A stretch of 64,000 nt of DNA from Primorskyibacter flagellatus (GCF_900176485.1 NZ_FWYD01000003.1:310001-374000), one strand, 5' to 3'; shown: positions 27,099-38,252, numbered from the stretch's first letter. Notes: generated by a model from the sequence alone, not told the origin. A program made the numbers and translations.

Positions 27099-28481
27099 TT
27101 ATTGGCGTTGAAATGCGGGGGAGGCGAGGATCAGGCCGATGCCATCCGCGCGGCTTTCGGCAGCCTTGGCGGCAAAGGCGGTGGCCGCGCTGCTGCGCGT
27201 CCCAAGCGCCGTGCGGACAAAGTCGCGCGGGTCGGGCAGGTCCGGGCGCAGCACTTGCGGCACGGCCACGGCCCATTGCAGGCGTGCGGCAATGCCTTGC
27301 GGCGTCACCCATTGCCTGTCTTCCTCTGGCCATCCATCGGGGCCTTCGGGACGCTCCCATATCTGGCCCATCAGCCCCATCGGCTGGATGATGTTAAGCT
27401 GAAGCGCGCGTTCGTCGAACCCCGCGATCAGCTCCGGCGCAACGGCGAGCGCACGGCAGGCGGAGCTGACGAAATCAATCGGTTGCTTGATGTTGCCTGC
27501 CGGGACCCAGGCGTCGGGGTGATTGAGCAGGGTTTCATACACCTGCATCAAATCTCCACGGCTGTCATCGTAGCGCCGCGTCATCGCAACGACCAGCGCC
27601 TCTGTCGGAGTGTCGGATACGAAATGCACGGCAAGCTTCCAACACAGGTGCCGGGCTGTCGCGGGGTGGCGGGCAAGATCGCGCAGCGCAGCATGGACAT
27701 CGCGCAGCCGCGCCGGATCGCCGCCATATTCCTTGCCAAGCACTGTCTCCGCGCCAGGTTCGGCGAAATGCTTGTTGAACTTGAACCCGGCGCGGATCTG
27801 AAAGGTCAGCCCGGTAAAAAGCTCTGCCAGTTGGCGCACATCTTGTTGTGTATATGGCCCGTCAACGCCAAGCGTGTGCAGTTCCAATACCTCGCGGGCA
27901 AGGTTTTCGTTCAGCCCGGTGTTCTTTTTCCGCCGCGTGGCCACGGCGCTGTTCGGCCCCACAGAGTTTTGCTGGTCAAGGTAATGCAAGAACAACGGAT
28001 GCTTCACCGCAGCGATCAAAAGCTCTTCAAACCGGCCGGTCAGATGCGGGCGGATGGCATCCTCGATATAGGGAGAGGTGGCGCGACGCAGCACGCCGGT
28101 CTTGCCTCGTGCCGTAAAGTGATCGCCCCAGAAATGCGCCAACCTTTCGCGAAATCCGTCTTCGGTCCAGGTGCGCCGCATCAATGTTTGCCCAAACCAA
28201 CCGGCCGCGTCGATTCGCGCGGTTTGATTCAGGCGTCGGATCGCCTTTGTTGCCGCACGGGATGCGGGCGATCCGCGATCCTTGCGACGGATTGCGGACT
28301 GGCGCGCGCGCTCCAGCATCCGGCCCTGAAAGGTCTCGAACGATTCGATGGGAAAGCGGGCGGCCATGTCATCGGGGCCGGAAAGCGCGGCGAGTATTGC
28401 TTTGGTTGATTTTGCAGGGGCCAGCACAGGCGATAGCCCGCAGCCAAAGCGAATTTCTGCCAGATCTGGGTCGAAGGACAA
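27099..28481 (-). CDS. DUF1800 domain protein
   Basis: 460 residues. DUF1800 hallmarks: RFGCGLSP near the N-terminus, TWTEDGFRERLAHFWGDHFTA, LLIAAVKHPLFLHYLDQQNSVG, NLAREVLELHTLGVDGPYTQQDVRQLAELFTGLTF, and the C-terminal RLQWAVAVPQVL. No clear signal peptide on the frame chosen. First gene of the DUF1800-DUF1501 pair. Biochemical function unknown. Confidence 0.9.
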   Translation of the reverse strand: MSFDPDLAEIRFGCGLSPVLAPAKSTKAILAALSGPDDMAARFPIESFETFQGRMLERARQSAIRRKDRGSPASRAATKAIRRLNQTARIDAAGWFGQTLMRRTWTEDGFRERLAHFWGDHFTARGKTGVLRRATSPYIEDAIRPHLTGRFEELLIAAVKHPLFLHYLDQQNSVGPNSAVATRRKKNTGLNENLAREVLELHTLGVDGPYTQQDVRQLAELFTGLTFQIRAGFKFNKHFAEPGAETVLGKEYGGDPARLRDVHAALRDLARHPATARHLCWKLAVHFVSDTPTEALVVAMTRRYDDSRGDLMQVYETLLNHPDAWVPAGNIKQPIDFVSSACRALAVAPELIAGFDERALQLNIIQPMGLMGQIWERPEGPDGWPEEDRQWVTPQGIAARLQWAVAVPQVLRPDLPDPRDFVRTALGTRSSAATAFAAKAAESRADGIGLILASPAFQRQ

Positions 28482-28649
28482 GACGGAACCTGCATCATGT
28501 TGTTGCTGAGCCTAGCGTGAATATAGCACCGCCAAAACGACATTACATCTGTCCTGATCGCCGTGTCGGCGTTCCGCCGCCGAAGCCTTGCGGGAACGAA
28601 TTTCGGGTGGGGGGCGTTTGCCTGCCATATCGAATTCGGAGGACAAGAC

Positions 28650-29126
28650 ATGCCATCTATCTACGACGCCATCCGAGAAGATCACAACCTGCATCGCGAC
28701 CTTCTTGACCGGATTGCAGACACGTCAGGCGCAAGCGAGGAACGCAAGACCGCCTGGGACGCATTCTACCGCGAGATCAAATCCCATTCGGCGGCTGAGG
28801 AAGAAACGTTTTATTCCAAATTGATGCAGCAAACCTGGGGGCAGGATGCGGCGCGCCATTCGGTGCATGAGCATGCACAGATGGACGAAATGCTGGAAGA
28901 GCTGCGCGAGATGGATTTCTCATCGACCGGTTGGCTGACGCGGTTCAAGACGCTGAAACACGATTACGAACATCACATGGAAGAGGAAGAACAGGACGTT
29001 TTCAAACGGGCCAGGCAAGTGATCGGAGAAGAAGAAAATGACGCTTACGGCGAACGGTTCCTCAAGCGAAAATCGCAAGAGGCCGAACTGATCCCTGAAA
29101 AACGTGCAGATGCGCTCGAAGATTGA
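28650..29126 (+). CDS. Hemerythrin HHE domain protein
   Basis: 158 residues from ATG 28650, preceded by GGAGGA. Helical four-helix-bundle sequence with the HHE iron-ligand pattern: H in REDHNLHRDLLDRI, H and E in KSHSAAEEETFY, H in HSVHEHAQMDEML, H in LKHDYEHHMEEEEQDVF. Such small proteins bind a di-iron centre and are linked to oxygen or nitrosative/oxidative stress handling. Single gene, followed by a pair of GC-rich palindromes. Confidence 0.9.
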   Translation: MPSIYDAIREDHNLHRDLLDRIADTSGASEERKTAWDAFYREIKSHSAAEEETFYSKLMQQTWGQDAARHSVHEHAQMDEMLEELREMDFSSTGWLTRFKTLKHDYEHHMEEEEQDVFKRARQVIGEEENDAYGERFLKRKSQEAELIPEKRADALED

Positions 29127-29157
29127 TCGGAGCTATTGGTCGACAAGAGCGTATCCC

Positions 29158-29231
29158 GCCCCGGACTGGATCCGGGGCCTCTTGTTCGATTGGGCAAGCT
29201 TTACGGCGAGGCCCCGGGTCAAGCCCGGGGC
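29158..29231. repeat. Double GC-rich palindrome (REP-like)
   Basis: Two adjacent perfect inverted repeats: GCCCCGGA-N5-TCCGGGGC (29158-29178) and GCCCCGGG-N5-CCCGGGGC (29211-29231), further nested in GGGGCCTC (29174-29181) / GAGGCCCC (29208-29215). A third unit of the same consensus is at 49241-49260, suggesting a dispersed element. It sits at the 3' ends of the hemerythrin and aspS genes and may act as a bidirectional transcript end. Confidence 0.75.
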
Positions 29232-29311
29232 ACTCTCCAGATGAACGAAGCCATCGCCACTTTGGCGGTAGTGTGGCCTGACAACACTGCCGTTGTCTAT
29301 CTGTGCTGATT

Positions 29312-31171
29312 TCAGGTGTCTAGTGGGATCACGCGCAGCGACAGTTCCATCAACTGGTCTGACGTCGGTTCCGACGGGGCGTTCATCATCAGGTCTTCGG
29401 CGCGCTGGTTCATCGGGAACATGATGACCTCGCGGATATTGGCCTCGTCCGCCAACAGCATCACGATCCGGTCGATACCGGCCGCGCAGCCGCCATGGGG
29501 CGGCGCGCCAAAGCGGAACGCATTGACCATGCCGCCAAAGCGTTTTTCAACCTCATCCTTGCCGTAGCCCGCGATTTCGAACGCCTTGAACATGATCTCG
29601 GGGCGGTGGTTCCGAATGGCACCCGACACCAGCTCATAGCCGTTGCAGGCAAGGTCATACTGATAGCCCAGAACATCCAGCGGGTCGCCGTCCAGCGCCT
29701 CCATCCCGCCCTGCGGCATCGAAAACGGGTTGTGTTCGAAGTCGATCTTGCCGGCTTCCTCGTCCTTTTCGTAGATCGGGAAATCCACGATCCATGCAAA
29801 GGCAAACCGGTCCTTGTCGGTCAGGCCGAGTTCCTCGCCGATGACATTGCGCGCACGTCCCGCGACGGTTTCGAACGCCTTGGGCTTGCCGCCCAGGAAG
29901 AAGGCCGCGTCGCCAATGCCAAGGCCCAACTGCTGACGGATCGCTTCGGTCCGTTCGGGGCCGATGTTCTTGGCCAGAGGGCCTGCTGCTTCCATGCCGC
30001 CTTCGATCTCGCCGGATTTCAGCTTGGCTTGCGCTTCCTTGACCGTGATACCTTGTTCCTGTGCAACGGCATCAGCCGTCTTTTCACGCCAGAAGATATA
30101 ACCCATTCCGGGCAGACCTTCTTTTTGAGCGAAGGCGTTCATCCGGTCACAGAATTTACGGCTGCCGCCGGTGGGCGCAGGGATGGCGCGGATCTGGGTG
30201 CCGTCCTGTTCCAGCAGCTTGGCGAAGATGGCAAAGCCGGAGCCAGCGAAATGTTCCGACACCACCTGCATCTTGATCGGGTTGCGCAGGTCCGGCTTGT
30301 CCGACCCGTACCAAAGCGCCGCGTCACGATAGCTGATCTGCGGCCAGTCTGCGGCCGCGTCGACCTTGCGGCCATCGCCGAATTCCTCGAACACGCTGGC
30401 GATCACGGGGCTTATCGTATCAAACACGTCTTGCTGGCTGACAAAGGACATTTCCATGTCCAACTGATAGAAATCAGTGGGCGAGCGGTCTGCGCGCGGG
30501 TCTTCGTCGCGGAAACAGGGCGCGATCTGGAAATACTTGTCAAAGCCCGAGACCATGATCAGCTGTTTGAACTGCTGTGGTGCTTGGGGCAGCGCGTAGA
30601 ACTTGCCCGGATGCAGACGCGACGGCACCAGAAAGTCGCGCGCACCCTCGGGGCTGGAGGCGGTGATGATCGGCGTCTGGTACTCGCGGAACTTCCGGTC
30701 CCACATCTGCTGGCGCAAGCTGCGCACCACGTCCGAGCGCAGGGTCATGTTGCGCTGCATCGCCTCGCGCCGCAGGTCGAGGTAGCGATAGCGCAGGCGG
30801 GTTTCCTCGGGGTATTCCTGATCGCCGAACACGATCAACGGCAATTCCTCGGCTGCGCCCAGAACCTCGATCTCGCGGACAAAGACCTCGATCTCGCCAG
30901 TGGGCAGCTTCGGGTTGATCAGGCTTTCGTCGCGGGCCTTTACGTCGCCGTCGATGCGGATGCACCATTCGCTGCGCACTTTCTCGACCTCGGCAAAGGC
31001 CGGGCTGTCGGGATCGCAGATCAGTTGGGTGATGCCGTAATGGTCGCGCAGGTCGATGAACAGCACGCCGCCGTGGTCGCGGATGCGATGAACCCAGCCC
31101 GAGAGCCGAACTGTCCGGCCCACATGGTCCTTGTTCAGCCCTTCGCAGGTATGGCTGCGGTATGCGTGCAT
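29312..31171 (-). CDS. aspS: Aspartyl-tRNA synthetase
   Basis: 619 residues from the ATG at 31171 ([12 protein letters not shown]); the frame stays open 96 codons upstream, but no family homology lies there. N-terminal OB-fold anticodon domain ([30 protein letters not shown]). Class II motifs: motif 1 near [21 protein letters not shown], motif 2 [24 protein letters not shown], motif 3 [19 protein letters not shown]. The long insertion of bacterial-type AspRS (GAD domain) is present between motifs 2 and 3. Whether it also charges tRNA-Asn cannot be told here. Single gene, divergent from carB. Confidence 0.96.
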   Translation of the reverse strand: MHAYRSHTCEGLNKDHVGRTVRLSGWVHRIRDHGGVLFIDLRDHYGITQLICDPDSPAFAEVEKVRSEWCIRIDGDVKARDESLINPKLPTGEIEVFVREIEVLGAAEELPLIVFGDQEYPEETRLRYRYLDLRREAMQRNMTLRSDVVRSLRQQMWDRKFREYQTPIITASSPEGARDFLVPSRLHPGKFYALPQAPQQFKQLIMVSGFDKYFQIAPCFRDEDPRADRSPTDFYQLDMEMSFVSQQDVFDTISPVIASVFEEFGDGRKVDAAADWPQISYRDAALWYGSDKPDLRNPIKMQVVSEHFAGSGFAIFAKLLEQDGTQIRAIPAPTGGSRKFCDRMNAFAQKEGLPGMGYIFWREKTADAVAQEQGITVKEAQAKLKSGEIEGGMEAAGPLAKNIGPERTEAIRQQLGLGIGDAAFFLGGKPKAFETVAGRARNVIGEELGLTDKDRFAFAWIVDFPIYEKDEEAGKIDFEHNPFSMPQGGMEALDGDPLDVLGYQYDLACNGYELVSGAIRNHRPEIMFKAFEIAGYGKDEVEKRFGGMVNAFRFGAPPHGGCAAGIDRIVMLLADEANIREVIMFPMNQRAEDLMMNAPSEPTSDQLMELSLRVIPLDT

Positions 31172-31589
31172 GTCATTGCCTCTTCGAATGGATGGTTTGC
31201 GCGTCGGTACACCCGCGATAGGGCGGGAAGTCAAGCCAAACGCCCCGCGATTTTGCGCGAAATCGCCCGCATCCGCTGTGTTTGGGCGCTGAAATGTAAT
31301 TCTACCTATCTGCGGCACCTTGTTGGCGCGCAAGATGCAAGCCAGCGGGCAGAGACAAAGACCGTGCAGGATTTGACTTGTGGGGCCGCGCCTGTGTACT
31401 GAGACGCGGCCCGAGCCTGCGCGTCGGGCTATTGTGATTTGTCTGTTTGCGGTGCCCACACCAATACGAAAAAGCGCGTCGTTTGGGGCTTGAACGTCAA
31501 GTTGCGATCTCTATAACCCACGACAATTTGCGCCTTGGGGTGCGACTCCCCGCACCCTGAGCCCCGCCAACGCTGAAAGAGGTCTGACC
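31172..31589. other. 418-bp divergent regulatory region between aspS and carB
   Basis: No gene seen. It contains two overlapping, mutually exclusive hairpins: GGGCCGCG (31383-31390)/CGCGGCCC (31405-31412), and GCCCGA (31409-31414)/TCGGGC (31424-31429). The carB promoter candidate lies about 60 bp further on. No pyrimidine-responsive element was recognised. Confidence 0.5.
31490..31517 (+). promoter_or_regulatory. Candidate sigma-70 promoter of carB
   Basis: TTGAAC at 31490-31495, a 16-bp spacer, TATAAC at 31512-31517. Good matches to both hexamers, 72 bp before the carB ATG. Confidence 0.55.
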
Positions 31590-34500
31590 ATGCCAAAACG
31601 CACCGATATTTCATCAATAATGATTATCGGCGCCGGCCCCATCGTGATTGGTCAGGCGTGTGAGTTCGACTATTCCGGCGCACAGGCCTGCAAGGCGCTT
31701 CGGGAAGAAGGCTACCGGGTGATCCTGGTAAACTCCAACCCCGCCACAATCATGACAGACCCAGGCTTGGCCGATGCAACCTATATCGAGCCGATCACGC
31801 CAGAGACCGTCGCCAAGATCATCGAAAAAGAACGGCCCGACGCGCTCTTGCCGACGATGGGTGGCCAGACCGGCCTGAACACCTCGCTCAAGCTGGAAGA
31901 AATGGGGGTTCTGGCGAAATACGGGGTCGAGATGATCGGCGCCAAGCGCGAGGCCATCGAGATGGCCGAAGACCGCAAACTGTTCCGCGAGGCGATGGAC
32001 CGGATCGGGCTGGAAAACCCCAAAGCCACCATCATCACCGCGCCCAAAGGCGCGAAGGATAAGGTGGATCTGAACGCCGGGGTGCAACTGGCGCTTGATG
32101 CGCTTGAAGAGATCGGACTGCCGGCGATCATCCGGCCCGCTTATACGCTGGGCGGCACCGGCGGTGGCGTGGCCTATAATCGCGAGGATTACATCCATTA
32201 TTGCCGCACCGGTATGGATGCCTCGCCGGTAAACCAGATCCTTGTGGACGAGTCGCTGCTGGGTTGGAAAGAGTTCGAGATGGAGGTTGTCCGCGACAAG
32301 GCGGATAATGCGATCATCGTCTGTGCCATCGAAAACGTCGATCCGATGGGCGTGCATACCGGCGACAGCATCACCGTGGCACCGGCGCTGACGCTGACTG
32401 ACAAGGAATACCAGATCATGCGCAACGGCTCTATTGCCGTGCTGCGCGAGATCGGGGTCGAGACTGGCGGGTCGAACGTGCAATGGGCGATCAACCCCGA
32501 AGACGGCCGCATGGTGGTGATCGAGATGAACCCGCGCGTGTCGCGGTCCTCGGCACTGGCATCCAAGGCGACAGGGTTCCCGATTGCCAAGATCGCCGCG
32601 AAACTGGCCGTGGGCTTTACGCTGGACGAGCTGGACAATGACATCACCAAGGTCACGCCCGCCAGCTTCGAGCCGACCATTGACTATGTCGTCACCAAGA
32701 TCCCCAAGTTCGCGTTCGAAAAGTTTCCGGGCAGCGAACCGCATCTGACCACCGCGATGAAATCGGTGGGCGAGGCGATGGCCATCGGCCGCACCATCCA
32801 CGAGTCGCTGCAAAAGGCGCTGGCGTCGATGGAATCCGGGCTGACCGGCTTTGACGAGGTAGACATCGAAGGCGCGCCCGAAAAATCCGCTGTCATCAAG
32901 GCAATCGGCAAGCAGACACCCGACCGGATGCGCACTATTGCTCAGGCGATGCGTCACGGGCTGAGCGACGATGAAATCCACGGCGTCACCATGTTCGATC
33001 CGTGGTTCCTGGCCCGCATCCGCGAGATCGTCGAGGCCGAGGACGTCGTGCGTGAAACCGGCTTGCCGACCGATGAGGAAGGCATGCGGGACCTCAAGAT
33101 GATGGGCTTTACGGACGCGCGTCTGGCCAAGCTGACAGGATTTTCCGAAAAGGACGTGCGCAATCGGCGCCACGCGCTTGGCGTCACCGCCGTGTTCAAA
33201 CGCATTGATACCTGTGCCGCCGAATTCGAGGCGCAGACGCCTTATATGTACTCCACCTACGAGGCCCCCATGATGGGCGAGGTAGAATGCGAGGCCCGCC
33301 CATCCGATCGCAAGAAGGTTGTCATTCTTGGCGGCGGTCCCAACCGGATCGGGCAGGGGATCGAGTTTGATTATTGCTGCTGTCACGCCTGTTTTGCGCT
33401 GACTGATCAGGGTTACGAGACCATCATGGTCAACTGCAACCCGGAAACCGTCTCGACCGACTATGACACATCTGACCGACTGTATTTTGAACCGCTGACC
33501 TTCGAGCATGTGATGGAGATCATGCGCGTGGAGCAGCAGAACGGCACGCTGCATGGCGTGATCGTGCAATTCGGCGGGCAGACCCCGCTGAAGTTGGCAA
33601 ACGCGCTGGAGGCAGAGGGCATTCCGATCCTCGGCACCACACCGGACGCCATCGACCTTGCCGAAGACCGCGAGCGTTTTCAGGCGCTGGTCAATCAGTT
33701 GGGCCTGAAACAACCGCGCAACGGCATCGCCTCGACCGACGCGCAGGCACTGGCAATCGCCGACGATATCGGCTTCCCGCTGGTGATCCGTCCGTCCTAT
33801 GTGCTGGGCGGCCGCGCGATGGAGATCGTGCGCGATATGGCGCATCTGGAACGCTACATCAAAGAGGCCGTGGTCGTGTCGGGTGACAGCCCCGTCTTGC
33901 TGGACAGCTACCTGTCGGGTGCCGTGGAATGCGACGTTGACGCGATTTCCGATGGTAAACAGGTGCATGTCGCGGGCATCATGCAGCATATCGAAGAGGC
34001 CGGAGTGCATTCGGGCGACAGTGCATGTTCGCTGCCGCCCTATTCGCTGTCCGACGAGATCATCGCGGAACTGAAGGTCCAGACAGAAGCGCTGGCGCTT
34101 GCGCTGAACGTCGTGGGGCTGATGAACGTGCAATTTGCCGTCAAGGACGGCGACATCTACCTGATCGAGGTGAACCCCCGCGCCAGCCGCACCGTACCGT
34201 TTGTTGCCAAGGCGACGGACTCGGCCATCGCCTCCATCGCCGCGCGGGTCATGGCCGGCGAACCGCTGTCCAACTTCCCGATGCGGGCACCATATCCAGC
34301 GGATGCAGGCTATGACGATGTGCTGCCACTGGGCGACCCGATGACACTGGCCGATCCGAACATGCCGTGGTTCAGCGTGAAAGAGGCGGTGCTGCCCTTC
34401 GCGCGCTTCCCCGGCGTGGACACGATTCTGGGGCCGGAAATGCGTTCTACAGGCGAGGTCATGGGCTGGGACCGGTCCTTCCCGCGGGCCTTCCTCAAGG

Positions 34501-34922
34501 CGCAGATGGGGGCGGGCGTGATTTTGCCGGACGAAGGCAACGTGTTCTTTTCGATCAAGGATAATGACAAGACGCCGGAACTGGTTGAAACCGCGCAGGT
34601 GCTTGTGGATCTGGGTATGAAGATCATTGCGACGCGCGGCACAGCGGCCTTCCTTGAGCAGCACGGCATCGACTGTCAGGTGGTCAACAAGGTTTACGAG
34701 GGCCGGCCCAACATCGTCGATATGATGAAGGACGAACAGATCGCGCTGGTGATGAACACGACCGAAGGCGCGATGGCCGTCGAAGATAGTCGCGAAATCC
34801 GGTCCGTCGCGCTTTATGACAAGATCCCCTATTACACGACTGCGGCGGGGGCGCATGCCACGGCGCTGGCGATGAAGGAACGCGGCGAGGCTGACCTTGT
34901 GGTAAAACCCCTGCAAGGCTGA
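31590..34922 (+). CDS. carB: Carbamoyl-phosphate synthase large subunit
   Basis: 1110 residues, full length. Makes carbamoyl phosphate for arginine and pyrimidines from bicarbonate, ATP and ammonia delivered by CarA (not in this window). The two halves are internal duplicates, each opening with [23 protein letters not shown] (residue about 9) and [23 protein letters not shown] (about 575) and each with an ATP-grasp domain ([30 protein letters not shown]). The C-terminal MGS-like regulatory domain ([29 protein letters not shown]) is the usual site for UMP/ornithine control. SD-like GAAAGAGG precedes the ATG; a strong terminator follows. Confidence 0.97.
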   Translation: MPKRTDISSIMIIGAGPIVIGQACEFDYSGAQACKALREEGYRVILVNSNPATIMTDPGLADATYIEPITPETVAKIIEKERPDALLPTMGGQTGLNTSLKLEEMGVLAKYGVEMIGAKREAIEMAEDRKLFREAMDRIGLENPKATIITAPKGAKDKVDLNAGVQLALDALEEIGLPAIIRPAYTLGGTGGGVAYNREDYIHYCRTGMDASPVNQILVDESLLGWKEFEMEVVRDKADNAIIVCAIENVDPMGVHTGDSITVAPALTLTDKEYQIMRNGSIAVLREIGVETGGSNVQWAINPEDGRMVVIEMNPRVSRSSALASKATGFPIAKIAAKLAVGFTLDELDNDITKVTPASFEPTIDYVVTKIPKFAFEKFPGSEPHLTTAMKSVGEAMAIGRTIHESLQKALASMESGLTGFDEVDIEGAPEKSAVIKAIGKQTPDRMRTIAQAMRHGLSDDEIHGVTMFDPWFLARIREIVEAEDVVRETGLPTDEEGMRDLKMMGFTDARLAKLTGFSEKDVRNRRHALGVTAVFKRIDTCAAEFEAQTPYMYSTYEAPMMGEVECEARPSDRKKVVILGGGPNRIGQGIEFDYCCCHACFALTDQGYETIMVNCNPETVSTDYDTSDRLYFEPLTFEHVMEIMRVEQQNGTLHGVIVQFGGQTPLKLANALEAEGIPILGTTPDAIDLAEDRERFQALVNQLGLKQPRNGIASTDAQALAIADDIGFPLVIRPSYVLGGRAMEIVRDMAHLERYIKEAVVVSGDSPVLLDSYLSGAVECDVDAISDGKQVHVAGIMQHIEEAGVHSGDSACSLPPYSLSDEIIAELKVQTEALALALNVVGLMNVQFAVKDGDIYLIEVNPRASRTVPFVAKATDSAIASIAARVMAGEPLSNFPMRAPYPADAGYDDVLPLGDPMTLADPNMPWFSVKEAVLPFARFPGVDTILGPEMRSTGEVMGWDRSFPRAFLKAQMGAGVILPDEGNVFFSIKDNDKTPELVETAQVLVDLGMKIIATRGTAAFLEQHGIDCQVVNKVYEGRPNIVDMMKDEQIALVMNTTEGAMAVEDSREIRSVALYDKIPYYTTAAGAHATALAMKERGEADLVVKPLQG

Positions 34923-34943
34923 CGCCCGCACCTGACTTTCCAG

Positions 34944-34973
34944 AATGGCCGGGGGCGCTTGTGCCCGGCCATT
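34944..34973 (+). terminator. Hairpin terminator after carB
   Basis: AATGGCCGGG / CCCGGCCATT, a perfect 10-bp stem with a 10-nt loop, beginning 22 bp after the carB stop. The T-tract is short (TT then GCG). Confidence 0.65.
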
Positions 34974-35109
34974 TGCGTTATCTCGTGCGTTTGATTTCTC
35001 ACGCCCGGATCACGAGTTCGCGAGATCCGGAAATTATCTGAGTTTTCCTGAAACTCTGCCCAAGCCCGCTCGTGACTTCGTGCAGAGATCATCAACAGGA
35101 GGACTCACC

Positions 35110-36414
35110 ATGGCCCATTTGGCCTCAAGCTACACATCCTTTGAAACCTTTCTGAAGGGCGCGGATGCGTTCTGGTCGGTCGATCTGGCCGCGCTGAATT
35201 CCTCTGGCGTGACCGGTAATGCCGTATTGGCAATGGCCACCGAAGACGATGGCACCCGCTATCTGAATGTGTCCATCGCCGCTGAAGGGCTGGCCCCGTC
35301 GGTAACCCACCTCCAGCATATCCACGGACTGTTTGACGAAGATGGAAACCCGATCGATTCCACCACGCCCGGCCTGACAGAAGATGCCGATCTGGACGGC
35401 ATGGTTGAGGTTCTCGAAGGTCTGACAAAATATGGTGACATCCTGTTGCCGCTGGTTTCACCCGAAGGTGGCGCATCGCCGATGGCAGATGTGAACGGGG
35501 AGTTGTCGTTCCTTCAGTCCTATAATCTGGAAGACGATTCCAACTTCTTCAGCCCGGTAACTTCGAACGATTACACCTCTGACGACATCATGCCTCTGTC
35601 CCTGCGCGAGATTGTTCTGCACGGGGTTGAAGTGCCTACGGGTATCGGCTCCGGCACGGGTGGCGAAGTTGATGGCAACCAGAATGGCCTTGTCACACTG
35701 CTACCTGCTGCGGCGGGCGAGATCGAACAGATCGATCTGACCCAAGCGCTTGATATCCTCGAAGACCAGCGGGCCGATGCCAGCGACATCTTCATCTTTG
35801 GTGCCGGTGCTGACGTGTTCGACGCGGGAGCAGGGGATGACGTGCTGCGCGGTGGTGACGGGAATGATACGCTTTCCGGCGGCACCGATGACGACTTCAT
35901 TGACGGTGGCGCGGGTGATGACGTGCTCGACGGCGGGGCAGGTACGGATCATCTGATTGGCGGCACGGGCAATGACCGTCTGACCGGCGGCGGCGGCAGT
36001 GACCGTCTTGTTGGTTTGGACGGCAACGACATCCTGACAGGAAACGATTTCGGTGACCAGCTGCTGGGCGGCAATGGTGATGACTTCCTCAACGGTGGTT
36101 TCGGATTTGACCGTCTGAACGGCGGCGACGGTGCCGACAGCTTCTTCCATGCCGGAACGAAAAAGCACGCGACAGATTGGGTGGCTGATTACGATGCCTC
36201 TGAAGGCGACCTTCTGGTCTATCGCAAGGGCGCGCAAGCCAGCGACTTCGCCGTTAACTTCGGAAACACGCCGGGGGCGGGTGACGGCGATGTCGACGAA
36301 GCGTTCGTCGTTCACCAACCTTCAGGCATGATCCTGTGGTCATTGGTCGATGGCGGCGCACAGGACGAGATCAACTTGCAGATCGGCGGCGAAGTCTACG
36401 ACCTTCTAGGCTGA
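35110..36414 (+). CDS. CHRD-like and RTX calcium-repeat secreted protein
   Basis: 434 residues from ATG 35110, behind AGGAGGA. No Sec signal. Residues about 1-190 look like a CHRD-type beta domain ([35 protein letters not shown]). Residues about 235-345 hold at least a dozen RTX nonapeptide units (GGxGxDxU), e.g. [19 protein letters not shown], which bind calcium and form a parallel beta-roll. The last 90 residues ([22 protein letters not shown] ... [14 protein letters not shown]) resemble the end of type I secretion substrates. Export by an ABC/MFP/TolC system is inferred; no transporter genes are adjacent. Function unknown. Confidence 0.85.
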   Translation: MAHLASSYTSFETFLKGADAFWSVDLAALNSSGVTGNAVLAMATEDDGTRYLNVSIAAEGLAPSVTHLQHIHGLFDEDGNPIDSTTPGLTEDADLDGMVEVLEGLTKYGDILLPLVSPEGGASPMADVNGELSFLQSYNLEDDSNFFSPVTSNDYTSDDIMPLSLREIVLHGVEVPTGIGSGTGGEVDGNQNGLVTLLPAAAGEIEQIDLTQALDILEDQRADASDIFIFGAGADVFDAGAGDDVLRGGDGNDTLSGGTDDDFIDGGAGDDVLDGGAGTDHLIGGTGNDRLTGGGGSDRLVGLDGNDILTGNDFGDQLLGGNGDDFLNGGFGFDRLNGGDGADSFFHAGTKKHATDWVADYDASEGDLLVYRKGAQASDFAVNFGNTPGAGDGDVDEAFVVHQPSGMILWSLVDGGAQDEINLQIGGEVYDLLG

Positions 36415-36451
36415 CCGTTTGCGCGGGAAACAATTCTCGAAAACAGCGAGA

Positions 36452-36476
36452 GGGCACCGGGTCAGGTGCCCTTTTT
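36452..36476 (+). terminator. Rho-independent terminator of the RTX gene
   Basis: GGGCACC (36452-36458), 6-nt loop, GGTGCCC (36465-36471), then TTTTT. 37 bp after the stop codon. Confidence 0.88.
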
Positions 36477-36578
36477 CCTGCGATCAGCGATCGACCTAAA
36501 TTTGCGTCAGCTCGTCCGATCAAGGAACGGCGAAAAAGGGTGGGGATTATCCAACCCGACATCTGACCGGGCAGGATG

Positions 36579-37388
36579 CTAGAAGTTGATCGTGACGTCG
36601 GGCAGTTTCAGCGCCTTCAGCAGATCGCGCAGTTCCTGACGCGCAGCGATATTGGAAATGTTAAGCTGCTTGACCCCGATATCCTTGAGGTCCAGCAGGG
36701 TCAGCCCGCGTGGAAACAGCTCGCGGAATACCACCCGTTCGTTAAAACCAGGGGAGACGCGAAACCCGATCCGTTTCGACAGCCGGTCCAGCGCTTGTTC
36801 CATTTTCTGCTTGTTGACCATGTTTTGTGAACCCAGGCGATTGCGCAGCACCACCCAGTCGATCGGCTTCAGCCCAGCCTGAGCACGCAACTGCCGCGCA
36901 TTCCACACCATTTCAGAATAGACCGAAGGACCCTTGATCGTGGTTCCGTTGGCATCCGTCTGGGCCAACAAATCAAAATCCACGAAACTGTCATTCAAGG
37001 GCGTGACCAGTGTATCGGCCAGCGAATGGGCAACCTGGCTAAGCCGGGTGTGCGAGCCGGGACAGTCGATCAGGATGAAGTCGCTTTTGCTTTCCAGTTC
37101 GGCAATGGCGGCGGACAGGCGGTGATCATAGATGTTTTCGCCTTCCGGAATGTTCGCTGGATCAATATCCGGAAGTTGCATGAAATTCGGCGTCGGAAGG
37201 TCCAGACCTTCATGGGCAAGAAATTCACGCCGATTCAACGTGTAGCGCCCGAATGTCTGCTGGCGCAGATCAAGATCCAGCGCGCCGACCGTATGGCCCA
37301 GCCTGACAAGGGCCGTCGCCACATGCATCGACACGGTAGACTTGCCCGCGCCGCCCTTTTCATTCCCCACTACGATAATATGCGCCAC
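36579..37388 (-). CDS. mipZ: Division-plane positioning ATPase MipZ
   Basis: 269 residues from the GTG at 37388; the longer open frame upstream has no family homology, while the MipZ start (MAHIIVVGNEKGGAGKST) falls exactly at this GTG with AAGGG ahead of it. The deviant Walker A of ParA/MinD proteins is K11-G-G-A-G-K16-S-T. Other motifs: VGALDLDLRQQTFGRYTLNR, FILIDCPGSHTRLSQVAHSLADTLVTPLNDSFVDFDLL. In Caulobacter, MipZ binds ParB at the poles, forms a gradient and blocks FtsZ assembly away from midcell. Last gene on the minus strand beyond the ribosomal cluster, with its own region upstream. Confidence 0.93.
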   Translation of the reverse strand: MAHIIVVGNEKGGAGKSTVSMHVATALVRLGHTVGALDLDLRQQTFGRYTLNRREFLAHEGLDLPTPNFMQLPDIDPANIPEGENIYDHRLSAAIAELESKSDFILIDCPGSHTRLSQVAHSLADTLVTPLNDSFVDFDLLAQTDANGTTIKGPSVYSEMVWNARQLRAQAGLKPIDWVVLRNRLGSQNMVNKQKMEQALDRLSKRIGFRVSPGFNERVVFRELFPRGLTLLDLKDIGVKQLNISNIAARQELRDLLKALKLPDVTINF

Positions 37389-37581
37389 TGACCGACCCTT
37401 GTCTTTGAACCCACATGTTTGGCTGTGGTGCCTTTGCGAACACTCTATCTTGCGTGATTTCCCAAGAAAAGGGCCGCAAGACCTTGTCACCAACCGAATG
37501 TCGTGACGTGGCCGCCGGGCCGCAACTCTAGCAGCAGTCACGATGGGCATTTGTTGGAATAGACGAACGGAGGCAGCAAAG

Positions 37582-37610
37582 AAAAACGCCGCCCCAGATG
37601 GAGCGGCGTT
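37582..37610 (-). terminator. Rho-independent terminator after rpmE
   Basis: On the minus strand, AACGCCGCTCC / GGGGCGGCGTT (one G-T pair) with a 4-nt loop, followed by TTTTC. It ends the rplS/rpmE transcript 25 bp after the rpmE stop. Confidence 0.85.
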
Positions 37611-37635
37611 CTGCAAATTCGATTGAACGAAAGCT

Positions 37636-37857
37636 TCAGAAGCCAAGGCCCTCGTATTTCTTCTTGAACTTGGTGACGCGGCCACCGGTGTCCATCAGAC
37701 GCGATGTGCCACCGTTCCAGGCAGGGTGCACCGAAGGGTCGATGTCCAGTGAAAGCTGATCGCCTTCCTTGCCCCAGGTGGAGCGCATTTGTACGACGGT
37801 ACCATCGGTCATCTTGACGTTGATCTCGTGGTATTCGGGGTGAATGTCTTTTTTCAT
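37636..37857 (-). CDS. rpmE: 50S ribosomal protein L31
   Basis: 73 residues ([51 protein letters not shown]...). The N-terminal MKKDIHPxYH and the C-terminal [20 protein letters not shown] are typical of L31. It has none of the zinc-binding cysteines found in zinc-type L31, so it is the zinc-independent form usual in this group. Starts 11 bp after rplS. Confidence 0.95.
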   Translation of the reverse strand: MKKDIHPEYHEINVKMTDGTVVQMRSTWGKEGDQLSLDIDPSVHPAWNGGTSRLMDTGGRVTKFKKKYEGLGF

Positions 37858-37868
37858 CTCGCCGATCC

Positions 37869-38252
37869 TTACGCCTGAGCGCCCGCTTTGGGCTTGTAGT
37901 TTGCGACTTCCGCAATCCGGGCCGACTTGCCGCGACGGGTGCGCAGATAGTACAGCTTCGCACGGCGCACACGGCCGCGACGCACCACGGTGATGCTGTC
38001 GATATTGGTCGAGAACAGCGGGAATACGCGTTCCACGCCTTCGCCAAAGGAAATCTTGCGGACGGTGAACGATCCGGCAATGCCGTGGCCGTTCTTGCGG
38101 CTGATGCAAACGCCTTCGTAGTTCTGAACCCGTGTGCGGGTCCCTTCCGTCACTTTATAGCCGACACGGATCGTGTCTCCGGCTTTGAAATCGGGAACGT
38201 CTTTCCCGAGGGAAGCGATCTGTTCCGCCTCCAGTTGAGCGATGAGGTCCAT
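37869..38252 (-). CDS. rplS: 50S ribosomal protein L19
   Basis: 127 residues, normal length. Contains [77 protein letters not shown], the L19 core at the 30S-50S interface. Follows trmD by 51 bp in the classic rpsP-rimM-trmD-rplS order. Confidence 0.97.
   Translation of the reverse strand: MDLIAQLEAEQIASLGKDVPDFKAGDTIRVGYKVTEGTRTRVQNYEGVCISRKNGHGIAGSFTVRKISFGEGVERVFPLFSTNIDSITVVRRGRVRRAKLYYLRTRRGKSARIAEVANYKPKAGAQA

Noticed and set aside
31614-34931. An 1105-codon open frame antisense to carB
   Set aside because: Exact mirror of carB in a GC-rich genome; composition is His/Arg/Asp-rich with no recognisable domain. carB on the plus strand is certain.
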